Shown in pieces: positions 1-14,000 of a stretch of DNA of 64,000 bases. The position numbers and the translations under genes are program-made. Source of the DNA: Ottelia alismoides (taxonomy: Eukaryota; Streptophyta; Magnoliopsida; Alismatales; Hydrocharitaceae); NCBI GenBank assembly GCA_037367405.1, contig JAZKJV010002622.1:248001-312000 (forward strand), read 5' to 3'. Below the pieces are notes generated by a model. The model was not told where the DNA came from, ran no database searches, and saw nothing but the letters and a program-made list of their open reading frames with translations. The first letter of the stretch is position 1, and every line of letters begins with the position of its first letter.

Positions 1-1729
1 AGGATGCGAAGTCGCACAGTGAAATAACAAAGTAAAAACGTGAAATTAATACCGTTACTGTCAGCTAATCTAATCAATAAGAAATGCAAGGAAAAAGTGG
101 ACCTCAGCCGCCGAAGCAGCGAGATGGGTACCTCGACGGCCTATTGGCCGGAGATGATGGTGGAGACCGCTTGACAACCGCCAAATCACGCCGCGAGGAG
201 GCTGGAGGAGCTCCTGTCACCAGCTCCGGTCCAGAGCACACCTCAGGGATGAAGAAGAACGGTCAAAAAGGGTTCAAACTCGCAAAGGAGGTTTTGGGTG
301 GTCTTTTGAAAGAAGGTGGACATGGCTCCTTCAACGAGGAAAAACGAGCGCGTCAGCGGTCCTCTGCCCGAGACAAGCCTTGGGCGCGTAAGATCACATG
401 TAGGACTACAAATCTCGTGAAGAGACCGACCTCATTCGGTGAAAGGATCGCCCTCCAAAAATCGTCAAAAACGAGAGAAAAGTCGTTCTGACAGACAGCA
501 GGCAATGGGTCAGAGATTTGACCCAGGTCAACTCTCCAGCCCTCCTGGTTGGTCCACGTGGACCAACTAGGAAAAAGCCTGGAAAAAAATATTCTAAAAT
601 CATTTAAAAATAGTAATCGATTTTATTAATTTTTGATTATAAAATAAAAAAAATGTTTATTATTTTATAAATTATTTTATTATGATTTTTATTGATTTTT
701 ATGAGACATATTTTTACAAGTTACTTTTATACCCCTATAGGTATCTATATCTATGTATTGGAGTCTTTTATTTTTAATTGTATATATTTGATTTATTTAT
801 TTTTGATTATTATTTTATAAAATTATAAAATACTTTTATATACACAAATACATTTTTATTTTATTTTTATGAGGTGTTTTGTATATTAAATAAAATATAA
901 AGGTATAATGTATAGGTATGTGTATCAGTAATGTATCTATGTATTGAATATATGTTCATTTTTATTTTTATTTTTCTTTGCATTTTTATTCTGATTTTAA
1001 TGCACATAATTATTACAAGTAATATTTACAACATTATAAGAATATAAAATTATAAAAATAATAAATAATTAATAAATTGAATATTTTAATATGTACAAGT
1101 ATACAATGAGGGTCCAAAACTCAACTTCCAAACCGTAGCTCCGCCAAATGCGAAACCACCACCATTGGATAGATTATTTTATTCTATATACAATTAAAGG
1201 TGAGTATGCTGCATTTGGAGTTTTTATTTGTGAGATACGGGTCTGGGAAGTTGGGATTCTGGATTTTTATTCAGACCATAACTTTTTATCTATGCATTAT
1301 TTTTCTGTGAAATCAATTTTGTATTTTTATTTATTTAATTATCTACAACTTTCATGTACAAAGTTTCTTTATTTGATGTATAAAAAGTGGAACCAAAAAT
1401 AGGTCCCAAAATGAATAAGAAATGAATAGAATGTATAGGTATTTGGACTGTGTTTTTGACCTTATCTCCCCCTACTTTATTCCTTGTCGACCTATTCATC
1501 GAGATGCCTAGGTCTCGGGGTTTCGGGTCATAAAATATTTACAATATTTTATTCTTTTTCTTTTCTTTTCTTTATTCTATAATTTTGGCATTAAAAACCG
1601 TATTTTATACAGTATTTACACACCTATGCATGAATGCTAAAATGCATGAATTAATGCTATTTACACGCATTTACTAGGGTTTTTAAGGCCAAAATGATAG
1701 AATAAAGATGATGAAACGTAGCTTCATCA
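1..1729 (-). mobile_element. Right end of an LTR of the N family (partial)
   Basis: This is the right-hand 1.7 kb of an LTR whose left part lies outside the window. From about 540 on it runs parallel to the N LTR from about 30946: a 'ggtccacgtgg'-type stretch, then an AT-rich block, then 'gggtccaaaactcaactt' near 1110, the 'ccccctactttattcc' block near 1470, and 'ggccaaaatgatagaataaa' just before the end. It closes with ttcatca at 1723-1729, the usual right terminus here. No polypurine complement follows, so it is either the 5' LTR of a minus-strand element to the left or a solo LTR. The GC-richer first 500 bases hold a 135-codon plus-strand ORF (84-491) that resembles no protein I know and that I do not count as a gene. 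Confidence 0.75.
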
Positions 1730-3448
1730 AAGTCATAATATTTATTGATCTACTCCTATCAACATCTACAACATAGTTTGAAATGGAATATCCAACACCA
1801 AGATTTAAGAACTACTTCCATAGATGAGGTTAATATTATATGTTCCTCTTATACACCTAAAAAAATTGCTTAGCTATGTAGGAATGCCTTTCCCCGGATT
1901 CCCCATGAAATTGCTAATAGTTCTCACAACATGAGTAATAGATGATATTATGCATACCATTATATTTGTATGACTTCCAAACTGGAGTAGAGTAGGGATT
2001 TTGTGACATGTACTCCTTCTGTTCATTAAACTGAGTTTATCATTTTATTATGCCAGAAATCCTTAACAAACACATATAAGTACTCACTAATATCAATCTC
2101 TTACAAATTACCTGAAAAATTTAAGAATAACTAATTAACATTACAAACAAAACAAAATAATAAAAGGGGATTATAAAAGGAAGAATTGGATAAAAGAATG
2201 TATATATGCACAAATTGACATAGACACATCATAATAAATATAAATTTAATATGTAGTATTGACTCTATCCTATTTACCAAAACAACCTAACTTTTTCGAC
2301 AAAAATGACAAAATCAGTAGTTGCATACATACAATCTAAGAAAACGTACATGTATATACCACTTATATAACTTCAAACAATTCTCTAGAAGTTATTCTAC
2401 TTTATGTTCCCTTAATTATGTTTGTCACTAGTTTGTAAAAATGTATATAAAAAATATTTAAAAATTATAACTTAACATATACTAAGGAATCTGAAATCCT
2501 AGTTGGCAAGCATACCTATCATTAGAATCTTATATCTTACACAAATAAAATCCATCTTCGATCTACTCACCCCTAAAGTTGAATGAGAAAAATACTTTCA
2601 ACTTAACATAATCTGGGCAGGAGATGAGTGCATATGTAAAGTTTGGTTTTGTGTCCTAAATTTTACACTTATTAAAAGTAAAACAAACTCAATTAATCAT
2701 ATAGAGTATTCTTTTACTCACATTTAAGGAATTTTCATTTCTATTTACTTTCATGATATAATTGGGTATATCAACAAAAAGAAAACTATAAGTCAAAACA
2801 ATAAAACCATAGAATAAAGTACTTACATTATAGGTCAAGTATGCATATACTTATACTACACTAAATTATATGGCTTAGTTCTCAATCGGTTAATTTCTAA
2901 AATAATAATATATTCTAAATTATAAAATAGTATATATTACATTTATATTAAAATATTAAATAAAAGTCTATTTATGTAAACATCGAATATATTATACATA
3001 TATTTATTATATTTTAAATTGTGGCTTTCATGAATTATATTATTTATAAAACATGTATTTACTAAATATTGTAGAGAAAATTTATTTGGGGTTTTTATTT
3101 TTTACGTTTTTCATTTAGTTCTATTTTTTAATTCCCTCTTATCCATTCTATTTATGAGTTTTGGATCTATGCAGTGATAATATGTAATCAACTTCCTAAT
3201 TGGGTCCATTGACCCATTGAAGGTTTGAGAAAACCATCATATTCTTCATCGTTACATAATAAGATTCTTTTCAGCCTAATTAGTTATTGAACATAGATTT
3301 TCAGGGCTTTAAATCAATGTATTAATTACATAGTATCGTTGCAACCCTAAAATCCCTCAATAAAAATTAATGTATTTTTATTAATAGCTCAAGCAACAAA
3401 CACAAAAAAATGTAAGCACAAGAACTATGAGTGCTATTTATTTACCTG
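1730..3448. other. AT-rich stretch without recognisable features
   Basis: This stretch contains short AT-rich runs and no ORF of note, no LTR terminus, no PBS and no similarity that I could see to the other elements in the window. It is probably the pre-insertion genomic background or an unrecognisably old repeat. The right limit is set by the estimated start of the next LTR and is uncertain by about 100 bases. Confidence 0.45.
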
Positions 3449-6400
3449 TGTAGCGTACATGATTGAACTCATGAAGGCTACAAAATCTTGAGGGTTACTA
3501 AATCAATGAAATAAAGAAGGAATTTTTATGCACACTGCTCCTGGTTTTGTATCTTTGACTTTTGTATATTTTTAATGGAAATTTTATTGTATAATTTTTA
3601 TTTGGTTTTCTGATTTTGTAATTTTTATAATTTTTAATTTTGTAAAATAATTTTAAGATAATTTAAATAAAAATAAAAACAAATAAATAAATAAACGAAA
3701 TAAAGAAAGATTCAAGTTTTAGGATTTTTACAAAGTGATAAAATACACAGGAAATTTGAACAAAATTATTTTTGGTTTTCTGATAATTTTTAATGTTTTT
3801 ATGATTTTTCCAAAATTTTCTAAATTTTAAGGTATTTAAATAAATAATGAATAGAAAAAAGTAAATAGAATACAAAGTGAATGTTTTGGATTTTTAAAAT
3901 AGCAAATGAGATTAAAAAATAGATGAAATATACGAAAAAGAGAAATTTTGTATTTTCTAGAAAGGCATTTTATGATTTTTTTGGTTTTTATTTGAATTTA
4001 TATGAATTTTAATGCTTTTTAGTGTTTTATGATTTTTGTTTTTATGAGGAATAAAAATGCCAAAATTGAACAGAAATTATAATAAATGAAAAGAAGCAAA
4101 CATGATTTTGTTTTAGATTTTTTAGCAAAAGTTTGTTAATTTTTTATTGATTTTTAAATGCAAACATGGAATTTTTATGGAGTTTTTGAATTTTGAAAAA
4201 TAATGAAAGTAGTGACAATTCCAAATAAAAATTATGGATGAATGATATGCTTAACATAAATCTAACATTATTTTTATAGAATTTTTAAAGGTATTTTGCT
4301 CATTTTTATTTGATTTTTAACTTGTAACTTAATACTCAGACTCAAAGGGGTATGGATGCAACTGTTTAAAGCTTTTTGACTAAAGACTAACACATAAATA
4401 AAGGAGCGATAACTACTGTCCAAGAAGGTGCATGCGCATGCATGTTATGCGCGCTTGATTAGACCTATATGTAATTAAATTTAATTCAGGGATCAATAAA
4501 TAATAAATAACTTATGATCCTTTATTACAATTCTCACAAAACTCATGTGCGAAGCACGCTTTGAAGTTCAAAAGGGACAAAAATGCAACTAAAATAAAAA
4601 AATAAGGGACATAAGTACAAATGTTCAAATTATAACAAGCAAACAAGTGTCCAAAAGGACTTATTTGTGAATTAAAATAAATACAGAAAGCTGAACACAA
4701 ATATACCCTTTAAATATGTGGTGCCTTAAGCAGACATGATGCTCTACAGATCTGATCCAACGACTAAAGTTGATGCGTACGTAGAGGGCATGGATATGTT
4801 TTAGAGATCTGATCAACGACTTGGAATTGGGCGAGATTGAATGGCCGAGATCGAATCTGGATTGAGTGTTCTTGATGTTGCATGAGGGGAGGCTTCTGGA
4901 AGAATAAGTTTGAAGGTGGACTCCAGCGAAATTCGATCGGTGATCTCTTACTCAATCTTCACTCGTATTCCCTCCTGAGAATCTCATCTTGATCCTGGGA
5001 AGGTCTGACGTCGATTGGATGTGAAGATGAGGTTTGTTGACATCTAATCGAGGCTCTAGAGGTCAAGAAGGTGAAGGTTTCAGATGAACCTCTATAATTC
5101 GATTCAATATTGTTAGAATGCTCTTTGTCCCTGTAACGTGAAGCTTATGCTTGGAGGGAGCCTCCGACCAAGATTTTAGGTCAAAACACGGGCGATGGTG
5201 ACTACGTGGGGGTCTCCGACAAGGTGTTATCGGAAGGGAGACCAGTCTTCAGACCTGTAAAGATTTGAAGGTGGGAAAAGAGTTGAAAAGGTGAAGAAAG
5301 GTTGTGCGAGGATGATGGTTGAGTTGGAAGTAAATTGAGTGTCTGATCATGCAGATCAGAGGAGAATGAAAGTGAATGGAATTAGCTTAATACAAGAATT
5401 AAAACTCAAAATTAAAATTGCAGAATCAGAGATCATCTATGTAAGGTTGCCTATGGTGGAAAGTGAAGTGGAAATCGTCGTCGATCCGCTATGCAAGGCA
5501 GGGAGTCGGAATGGGACGGCAGAGGTCTCCGACCACGTAATGGATATCGAATTTAAAGCTCTCCCACATATTCCCAGTTGTGGAGATGGAAGCACTATCA
5601 CTACCAAGACTTCAGGAGCCAACTTCAGGCATAGAAGAGTAAGAAAAACAGATCAAGTACCACGTCGAATGCGAATGGGAAATATTTATAGAGCAAGCTC
5701 CGATGACATTTGAAATTCGAATCACGCATGGATTGACGCTTGATTGGTGGATCTGGAGAGCTGGCAATGAAGAGGGATGAATAGGCTAGAAATTTGACGA
5801 AGGAATCAGGTGACATTAAGGATTAGTGGCACATGCAAATTAGGAGAAGGAAGGGGAATGAGCGAGATTAGCGGGAATGGTGGGCAGACCAAACAGTTGA
5901 TCGACCCAGGTCAACAAACCCAGGCAAACAAATCAGGAGGCTCGCCGACAGAATAGACAAAAAAATAAAAAAATAGTAAAAAAATTAAATAAATGTTTTA
6001 AAAATATAAAATAAATTTCAATAATTAAATTATGTAAATAAAAATGTTAAGGATATAATAAAGTTAATTTAGATAATTTTTAATTAATTAAATAAGGTAT
6101 ATACAAGGGTTAAAATAAATAGAATGTATCATTCATAGGTATGTATACCTATATATAAGATTTTGATTTATAATTAATTATAAAAATATATACATAATTT
6201 GATATTTTAGTAATTTTTAATATTTTACTATAGTTTTATATTTTTGTTAGATTTTTAAGAATTAATTTATTATGTTAAATAAATAGGTATATGTACAATA
6301 TATACATAGTGATACCTATACAATATATACATGATTTTATTTTTTATTTTTTATTTTATGATTTTTAATCGTATTATCTATAAGGCAAATATAGAATTTA

Positions 6401-7102
6401 CAATTAACTAAAAATATAATATTTGAAAATATGCACAAGAAAATAAATAAATATAGTATATAATATACTTAGTTATAGTATAGAACAATACCCAATTTAC
6501 CTTACACCTTAACTCTGATTTTTATGCTCATTTTAAATATTATTTAATTTGGAGTACATTGGAAGTAAGTTTAATGAATTTGGAGTTTTGGTGGAGAAGA
6601 TATTGATCTCGCAAGTTGAGCATTGTGGCTTTTTCGATAGTGTTGTAATTTACACAATATACACAGATTTTATATTGCAATTATTTTTAAAATTTACAAA
6701 TGAATTTCATTCACAATTTTTAATAATATTTTTATTCAAAAAGAATATGGTGATAAATAAAATAAGGAAAAGAATGTGTATTATAAACATTAGTGTATGG
6801 ATGATGAACATATACGGATGAAGACTGATTGGTGTCTAGGCTTTATCTCCCCCAACTTTATTCCTTATTAATCAATTCAAGTCCTAACCTTCTCTTGGGG
6901 TCTGAGTTAGCCCGTACTATTACATATGTACAATCTTTTATTTTCTTTATTTCTTTATTTTTGGTTAAAATAGTGATAAATAAACAATATTTACACAAGA
7001 ATCAAGATTAGTAAAATAATGGATTTATTGATATTTACTTGTGTTTTATAAGCGATTTAAGCTAATATAAATGAATAAAAATGATGAAAAGCATATTCAT
7101 CA
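3449..7102 (-). mobile_element. Left (3') LTR of element D
   Basis: The right end is clear: gcatattcatca at 7091-7102, followed by the internal 3' sequence of a minus-strand element ('cacttagcaaacacttattt'). The internal layout matches the LTR at 19928-23509: AT-rich left third, GC-richer middle (about 4720-5960 here, 21230-22530 there), AT-rich right part, then the 'actttattcctt ... gaccttctct ... ggggt ... gagttag' block at about 6850-6915. The left edge at 3449 (tgtagcg) is an estimate from equal spacing and a weak match to the start at 19928. Similarity to the other LTR is only moderate, so the element is old. Confidence 0.65.
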
Positions 7103-7252
7103 TCTCCTTATGCGTTACCTTTGTTGGTCACTTAGCAAACACTTATTTAAAGAATAAGTGACTAAAAAGAGAAAGAGAATAAAGGAGAAATTAAATAACT
7201 TAAAAACAATATTGAGCATTAAAGTTTTCTTCTTAAAATTAAAGTGTGGAGA
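7103..7252 (-). other. 3' internal end of element D
   Basis: About 150 bases directly right of the LTR terminus resemble the matching positions of B (23510 on) and N (32284 on): a variant of 'agcaaacacttattta' followed by A-rich sequence. The C-run that makes the polypurine tract in N and A is eroded here (tctccttatg). The stretch is cut short at 7253 by an inverted LTR fragment. Confidence 0.6.
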
Positions 7253-9560
7253 TGATGAATATGCGATTCATCATCTTTATTCATTTATTTTAGCTTAAAA
7301 TCCCTTATAAAACACCTGCATATAACCCTAACTCCATATTCTTACTAACTTGCATATGTGTGTAAATATTGTACACTTCTTACTAATTTTAACAAAAAAT
7401 AAATAAAGAAAGAAAGAAAGGAAAAATAAAGAAAAGAAAATAAAAAAGGAAGCTGTATAACAGGCTAACCCAAACCTCGAGAGAAGGTCAAGACTTGACC
7501 TGGTCGACCATGAATTAGGGGGAGGTAGGGTCCTTAAGAAAAAATCCAAAAAATTGTGTGTTGTGTATATTTATATAAAACTAACACTAATTTATTTGTG
7601 CCTTAATTGATCTCAAATCAAATAACTTTCAATACCAAAATTGTAAATAAAAATGTGTCCTAATTAATAAAAATAATTGCACAATTAAATCTTGCACAGA
7701 ATAAAAGTGACCACACTTGGAAAAAGACACTAAGCACTAATTGAACGATCAATTCCAGCTCCATATAAACTCAAATTGAACCAATCTCACTTCCATTGTA
7801 TTCTAAATTAAATCATCTTTAAAATGGCTATGATTTCATAATTTTTGGAGTTACGAGTAAAACATTGATTTTCCGGGGTGGCTTGTGCAATTTTCCTATG
7901 TATTTTGTAAATATTGTATTTGTATACATTTCTTACTAATTATTTAAAATAAAAATAAAAATCAAAAAAAATAAAAATTTTAAAACAAAAAAGAGCTAAT
8001 CTCATTTACCCTTGTATATAATGTCATATATGTATATAGTATATGTATATAGTTGATATTTTTAATTAACCACCATAAAAAATAAAAAAATAATTTTTTA
8101 ATTCAAATAAATAAAGTGACAAAAATTCAAAAACATTAGATAATTTTACAAATAGTTTTATCTCTTTTACTTTATCTAATTTCAAATTTCATCTCAATGA
8201 TCTCTTCCACCAAAAAAATTAAAAAAATTCAAAAATTCAAATTTCATCTCTATCTTTTCTATTTATATGGCTCCTTCTCCTTCATTGTAACTTGATCAAT
8301 CTTTAGAGAGAGGAGCCCCATCTCTGAGAGAAATTTTCTTTGAGAAAGTTGCCTAGTCTCCCAGCCGTCTGGTGACAGCGAGTCCGCCTTGTCGAGGCGA
8401 TCACGGTCCATTTCCGCTCCTAAGGTGAGATCCACATTTTTCTTATTTTTTATCTCTAGGTTAATCGTAATTTTATTTATCACACTTTTATTTCATCGTC
8501 ATTTTTTTAGATCATTAATTTCATCATGATTTGATCCACTTCGACTCGATTTTTCATCCCACGTTGTTGATCTCTCCGCATTCAATTTCTACCTCACACA
8601 ATCTATCAACTCTGACCACACATGGTGGTCGGAGAATCGGATTCGATTCCTTCATTTCCATCGGATCCTCGTTCACTTTTCTATTTGTAAATAAATAAAA
8701 AATAATAATGAGACAAAAAAATGTTTCCTTGTTCTCTTTAATCTTTGTTTTGCAGGATAATAAAAATTACAAAATTAATAAAATAAGAAAAGAGTTTTTC
8801 TTTAATCACTGTTTACAGTCAAAAAAATTAAAAAATTAAAAAATAAAAGAGAAGGAAATGGCGACAGGACCGCCGCCCCCTGCCACCATCACCGCGGGCG
8901 ATACCCTCCGCCACTGTTAGGAGGGGCACCCTCCTTCATTGCCCGTGCGAGGAGCACCTCTGCTCCATCTTCTTCGACATCTCCCAGCTAGGGCCAGGAA
9001 CCGCCTCCATCAACGGTCACCGCCATCGAGCTTCCCAGCCGAACGCCGCCTTCCCACCTCTACACTTGACCGTCCACGCGCGCACTTGACCGTCTGCACT
9101 TGACCGCCACTGCCCAGGCACCCGTCTCCTCCTGCCGTGCCACCGCAGCGCGACCCTCCAGCGGACTTCGTTTGCCGATCAGCCTCCTCTAGACAGCTCT
9201 CCCCCCCCCCCCCCCCCGCATGCACAAATTGTGACACCTGCCATGGCCCCTGCCCGTATCCGCCGGGACCTTCGAGCACCGCTCGCGATCCCCGCTGCTC
9301 CAGTACCATCACACGCCCAGACCGCGAGCCAACTGCGGACACCTCGGGCAGTCCAGCCACCGACACCACCCACCACGATCCCGCGGCTGCGCATCCACCG
9401 CCATCGAGTGGCGCCCCCTCCATCCGTACGTGGGAGAAGAAGAAGGGGTGCCCCCCTCTACCTCGCATCTACCTCTTGCTGACGCTTACCCACGCACGTG
9501 GGAGAGAAGTTCCAGCGGCGACAGATCCTCCCCATTGCCCCCTTGTGCTCTTTGCTTGAG
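7253..9560 (+). mobile_element. Inverted LTR fragment facing the D LTR
   Basis: A sequence beginning tgatgaatatgcg is the reverse complement of the right part of the LTR at about 3449-7102. Matching blocks include tttattcatttat and ttataaaacac (7280-7316, against 7040-7085) and the block at 7470-7545 against 6830-6915, read on the opposite strand. The copy continues through an AT-rich part into a GC-rich part (about 8870-9550, with a run of 17 C) and stops near 9560, short of a full LTR. About 1 kb of the D 3' module that N carries at this position is missing, so insertion came with loss or a later rearrangement. Plus-strand ORFs at 9137-9559 and minus-strand ORFs at 9010-9468 are proline/arginine/glycine-rich by-products of base composition. 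Confidence 0.6.
9201..9217. repeat. Poly-C run (17 C)
   Basis: Seventeen consecutive C residues lie in the GC-rich part of the inverted LTR fragment. It is a simple homopolymer and a likely site of length variation or assembly error. Confidence 0.9.
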
Positions 9561-10770
9561 AAAAGAAAAGAAACAAAGGTCAGAACCCTAGGGCTAATAA
9601 AAAAGTTTTGCAATTTTTTATGCAAATTTTCAGAAATTTTGCAAAATTTTATATGTTTTTGGTTTCGCAAATTTTTAGGGATTTTTCAAAACTAAAAGGT
9701 TTAATAAAAGAAATATGAACAGATATTTGCACGGGAGTGCTTCTTATTATTTATAAGAATTAGGGTTAGGGAACTTACTGAATGTAAGTTAGTCATAATT
9801 TACAGGTTTTTATATGTATTTTGTAAAGAATTTTTATTTGGTTCAGGTATGTACATGATTCCCGAAATAATTTTAAAAAAATTACTAACATTTTAAAAAC
9901 TATATTTTTGCAAATAATTTTACAAATAATTTGTACAAACATTTACACAATTTACAAATCATTTTATAAATATTTTTCAAACAATACGAATAGGTTTTCA
10001 AAGTATTTTTGCAACTATTTTCAAAATCATTTGCAAACATATTTTTAAAACATCGTATTCAAACAAAAAAGGTCTTTTTACAAACAAACCATTTTACAAC
10101 ATATTTTCCAAATAGTTTTATAAAGGATTTTTCAAAGAATTTTCCAACGATTTTCAAACATTTTGCAAAACATTTTTAACCAATTTATTAACCGTAAATA
10201 CAAAGAATTTGATGCGTGTTTTAATTTTTGTTAATTAGGAATATTATTATGAGTTATGGCTATAGTATATAAAACATATATACGACCCCCTATACTTAGC
10301 TTGATCTATGTCCACGTAGATCGAAGAGAAAATGAAGACATAACTCATACTAAATATAGAAAAGTCTATACTACAATGACTGAAGAATAAAGAAATGAGA
10401 AGTCGACCATGTCCCCTATACTAAGGCCTAACTAATCTTACGTATAACAGAATGTGTATAAAGTAGGGAGGGGAGAGGGTGGGAATAAAAAAATCATGAG
10501 CTCAACCTATATCCCCCTATACCTAGGGTAAAATATCCCCATGTACAGAAAGAATATCACGAGTTTAGGAGACATGTGAGGGATCAAAGAATGAACACCC
10601 ATATACACTCATCCCCAATACTTAGGATGTAGCATATCCTAATTATAATAATGATGAATGGGATGAGTGAAAATTTCGATAGAATGAGAGAATGAAAATA
10701 GAAAAGGAAAAGGAAGAAAAAGATCAAGTAATCAAAAATATTTTTTAGGGCCCTATCTGAATCTGCTGAT
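9561..10770 (-). other. 3' non-coding module of element D
   Basis: This is the part of D between integrase and the 3' LTR. It resembles N at about 33460-34140: repeated 'ttttgcaaa' and 'tttacaaa' words and a block 'tttgcacgggagtgcttctt' at about 9727 against 'tttacgcgggcgtgcctctt' in N. From 10250 it enters the 'gagttatggct' block that precedes the hairpin array in every element here. There is no long ORF, so no envelope-like gene such as some Athila elements carry. Confidence 0.6.
10290..10647 (-). repeat. PPT-like hairpin array, D copy (degraded)
   Basis: Four units begin with C-runs followed by ctatacttag or a variant, at about 10290, 10416, 10517 and 10615. The first unit is the long one (arms about 10290-10310 and 10337-10359, sharing a gttatgtc/gacataac core); the others are short stems. 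This is the most mutated of the four arrays in the window. Confidence 0.6.
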
Positions 10771-11025
10771 GCTTCTACGTGAAATTATTCATCACAAACT
10801 ACCTGATATGAATCAACCAAGGACAATAATGTATAATTATCGAGATAAGACTTCAGTAGCTGTCCGTTGATGATGAAAGGTTGTGCGTCAACTAACAAAT
10901 CAAGTATCACAATACTTCCATTATCACACACATGCTTCACTACAAATGGCACAGTCCACTTTGCTCTTTAATTTCCCTAGGAATAGTTTCAACTTTGCAT
11001 TAAAAAACCAGACCTTCTGACTCGG
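10771..11025 (-). pseudogene. pol: Integrase C-terminal end of D, split by solo LTR E
   Basis: Read on the minus strand, this matches the integrase C-terminal domain of A (51780-51970): the 'fpGkLkSkW.vPFvV' region, a G..eI turn and a terminal segment with a conserved asparagine. That domain binds DNA and helps choose the target site in this family. The reading frame is broken by stops. At 11025 the coding sequence is interrupted by a 3.7-kb LTR in the opposite orientation and resumes at about 14721. Confidence 0.7.
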
Positions 11026-14000
11026 TGATGAATCTCCATCTCATCACCTTTATTCTATCGTTTTGGCATTAAAACCCTATCTAATACATGTAAAGAGCAT
11101 TATTTACTACAAATTAACATTCATTATTTATTTTATTTATTGTATATAAAATATAGTTTTTCATGCCAAAATTGAAGAATAAAGAAAATAAATGAAAAAG
11201 AATAAAATACCAAAGTTATTTTATGACCCTAAACACCAAGACCAAGCCAAGAATTGATTTGTCGACACAAAATAAAGTAATGGGAGATAAGGGCCAAATA
11301 TAGAAAAAAAATCCATTTATTTATTCATTAATAATTCATTTTTGTGACCTATTTTATTATCCATCATTTATTCATTAAATCAATAAACTTTGTACATGAA
11401 TTTTGTAGATAAAAATGTATAGAAGAATACAAAATTGAGTTGACACAAAAATAATATACGATGCACATTTTATCCTCAGAATAAAGAGCCAAACCCAAAC
11501 TTTTCAGACCTATATATTCTTAATAAAAACTAAAAATGCATCAAAATCACCTTTAATTGTATATAAATTTTAATAATATATTTACTGAAGGTGGTTTACT
11601 TAATTTGGAGTTAAGGTGTGAAAGTTTGGTTTTGGACCCCTATTGTATAGTACACCTTAATAAAATATTCATTTTATTTATTCTTTATTATTCGTATAAG
11701 TTTATATTTTTATAAATTTTAAAATATTATTTATATACACATACATATTTATAATAGAAGAAAACCATGAAAAAAATACAAAAATAAAATAGTCTATATC
11801 AACACTAGATGAAATACATATACTTATACTTGTATAAAATACACCTCTATTTATATAGGAGTACAAATAACATTAGAAAAATTCAATAAAATATATTTGT
11901 GTACATAAAAATAAGATATAAATATATAAAATATGAAAATAAAATAATAAAATCAAAAACACAAAATAAAAATAAAATGTGCATAACATAAGTCAATATA
12001 CCAATAAATACACCTGTAGAAACTAACTTATAATTAATTAGCTCATAAAAATAAATAAAAATCATATTAAAATTCTACATAAAAAATAAACATTTCTATT
12101 TTATAACCAAAATATAAGAAAATCATTTAGTATTTTAATTCATTTCTTTTCGAATAAAGCTCCTATTTTGTTTTGTAGCGTCCTCTGTGGACCAATCATG
12201 AGGCAATGATTGTTGACCCAAATCAACCGTCCCTCCTCACATATGAATGTGTCAGATGTCCTAGCAACCTATCTTCTTTGATTTTCCCCCATCAATCTGT
12301 TGATGTTTTGCCCTCGAGCCCTTCACTATTTTCACTACTTGATTATCCCTAAATCTCACTTGCCCTTAGATCTCTTGTACATAGCCTTACTCGGTCACAA
12401 TCCCTAGGTGAATAAGGGTTGAAACCCATGTTCGTAAATAATACCATGTTCTTCCTTCAGAAGTTTGTTCCTTTTTTTATTCCTATAGCCCTACGTCATT
12501 GGTCAATCATCTCATCAAGTTACAGATGGCGTACCCATGATGCTTTGGAGAGGCTCGCAGAGGAGAAGAGGCGACCCATGGTGGAGCTCCGGCCCTTCCT
12601 ACTTCCTGGTCTTCCTGTCCTAGTTCGAGCTACGCGTTTATGATTAGCATGTACCTTTAGCTCTTAGGTTTAATTTTCTACAAATTATTTTGTGTTTTAA
12701 TGATTGCTTTAGCATAGATTATATTATTTAGCTCGCCGGAGCTTTAGAGCTACGTCCACCATGTTCACCATCTTACGCTTGTCTCCGATTAACGCCAGCC
12801 ATCCCATTTTCTTCCCCTCCATATTCACCACCTTCTAAACCACCTAGCTCCCCTAGATCCCACCTAGATTTGTGAATCGAAGTCTACTACCACCACTTTC
12901 ATCGGACTTCGCCGTAAGCTCCACTACCGCCACCACCTTCGCTAATAACATCCTAGATAGACTTCCTCGGTTGTTTTCTTTTATTTTATGCAGGTTGCAC
13001 ATCTGGAAGAGCCCATAAGAGGGCTTCTTTATTTGAGAGAACCTCCCATACCGTCCTGAAGAACCCTCGACCTCCATTGCTCAATTAGTGGGCCCAAGAC
13101 CTCTTTGATTCATCTAGGAGTCATGTGACAGTTGCAAGAGCATGAAGAACACATTGGTGGAGCTCCAGATGGTCGGAAGCGTGCACGTGATCGGATTGAA
13201 GCTCGCCCTGGCAAGTTCTTGTCTATTCTTCCCCCATCCTCCTCTATCGTCCGGTGATGAGCATCCAACCATTATGAGCAGGAGCTGTCAAATATGAAGA
13301 GCTAGCATCGTTGATCTCCCCCCACGATAGTCTTAGCCACTCTAATTCGAAGAGTCATCCAGCTTCTAGGATGTGACACATTTAAGTGGATTACCTTCAG
13401 TCATCCGATGAAGTTTCTTGGGGGTACATTTCATATTCTCTCCCTTAATTTTGGTACCTTTTTTATAGTCCTCTATATATCTAAAACCGTCCAATACTTT
13501 TATAATAACTGCATAGAGATCCCAAGAGTTTATTGTACTTACATGTAAGTCCATTCTAGATGACCTCACGTGTCATCCCACGTGAGGTGGCCATTTTGTA
13601 GAGCTGTTTGGTAAATTGCATCGAGGCCCGTGACATTATTTTAATTACAAATATTCCCTCACTAATACATGTATTTTTTGTGTTTGTATTTCATTTATTA
13701 AAAATAGTATCCTTGCTCCAAAAATTATGCAAAAACAGGGTTAGAATCATGTTAGCATGTACATTCACGTCATAGTTTTTTTTTTGCAATTTTGGCATTT
13801 AGTTATTTATTACATATCATATGAGCATGTTTTTCTCCTTGTTTGACTTAGAAAATACCAAAAAAATATAAAAATATCTTGAAAAAATCCTAAGAAAATA
13901 CATTTTGTATATTATTATATTTGATAACTTTAAGCAAAAAATGCTTAAAAATAGAAAAAGAAAGGGGATAAAAATTAAAAATCTCCAAAATCCGGTAAAA

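Noticed and set aside
5339..5713. Plus-strand ORF of 124 codons
   Set aside because: It lies antisense within the GC-richer middle of the D LTR; no domain or codon pattern supports it.
9010..9559. Overlapping ORFs up to 152 codons on both strands
   Set aside because: They lie in a GC-rich part of an LTR fragment, on both strands and in several frames, with Pro/Arg/Gly-rich products. This is expected from composition.
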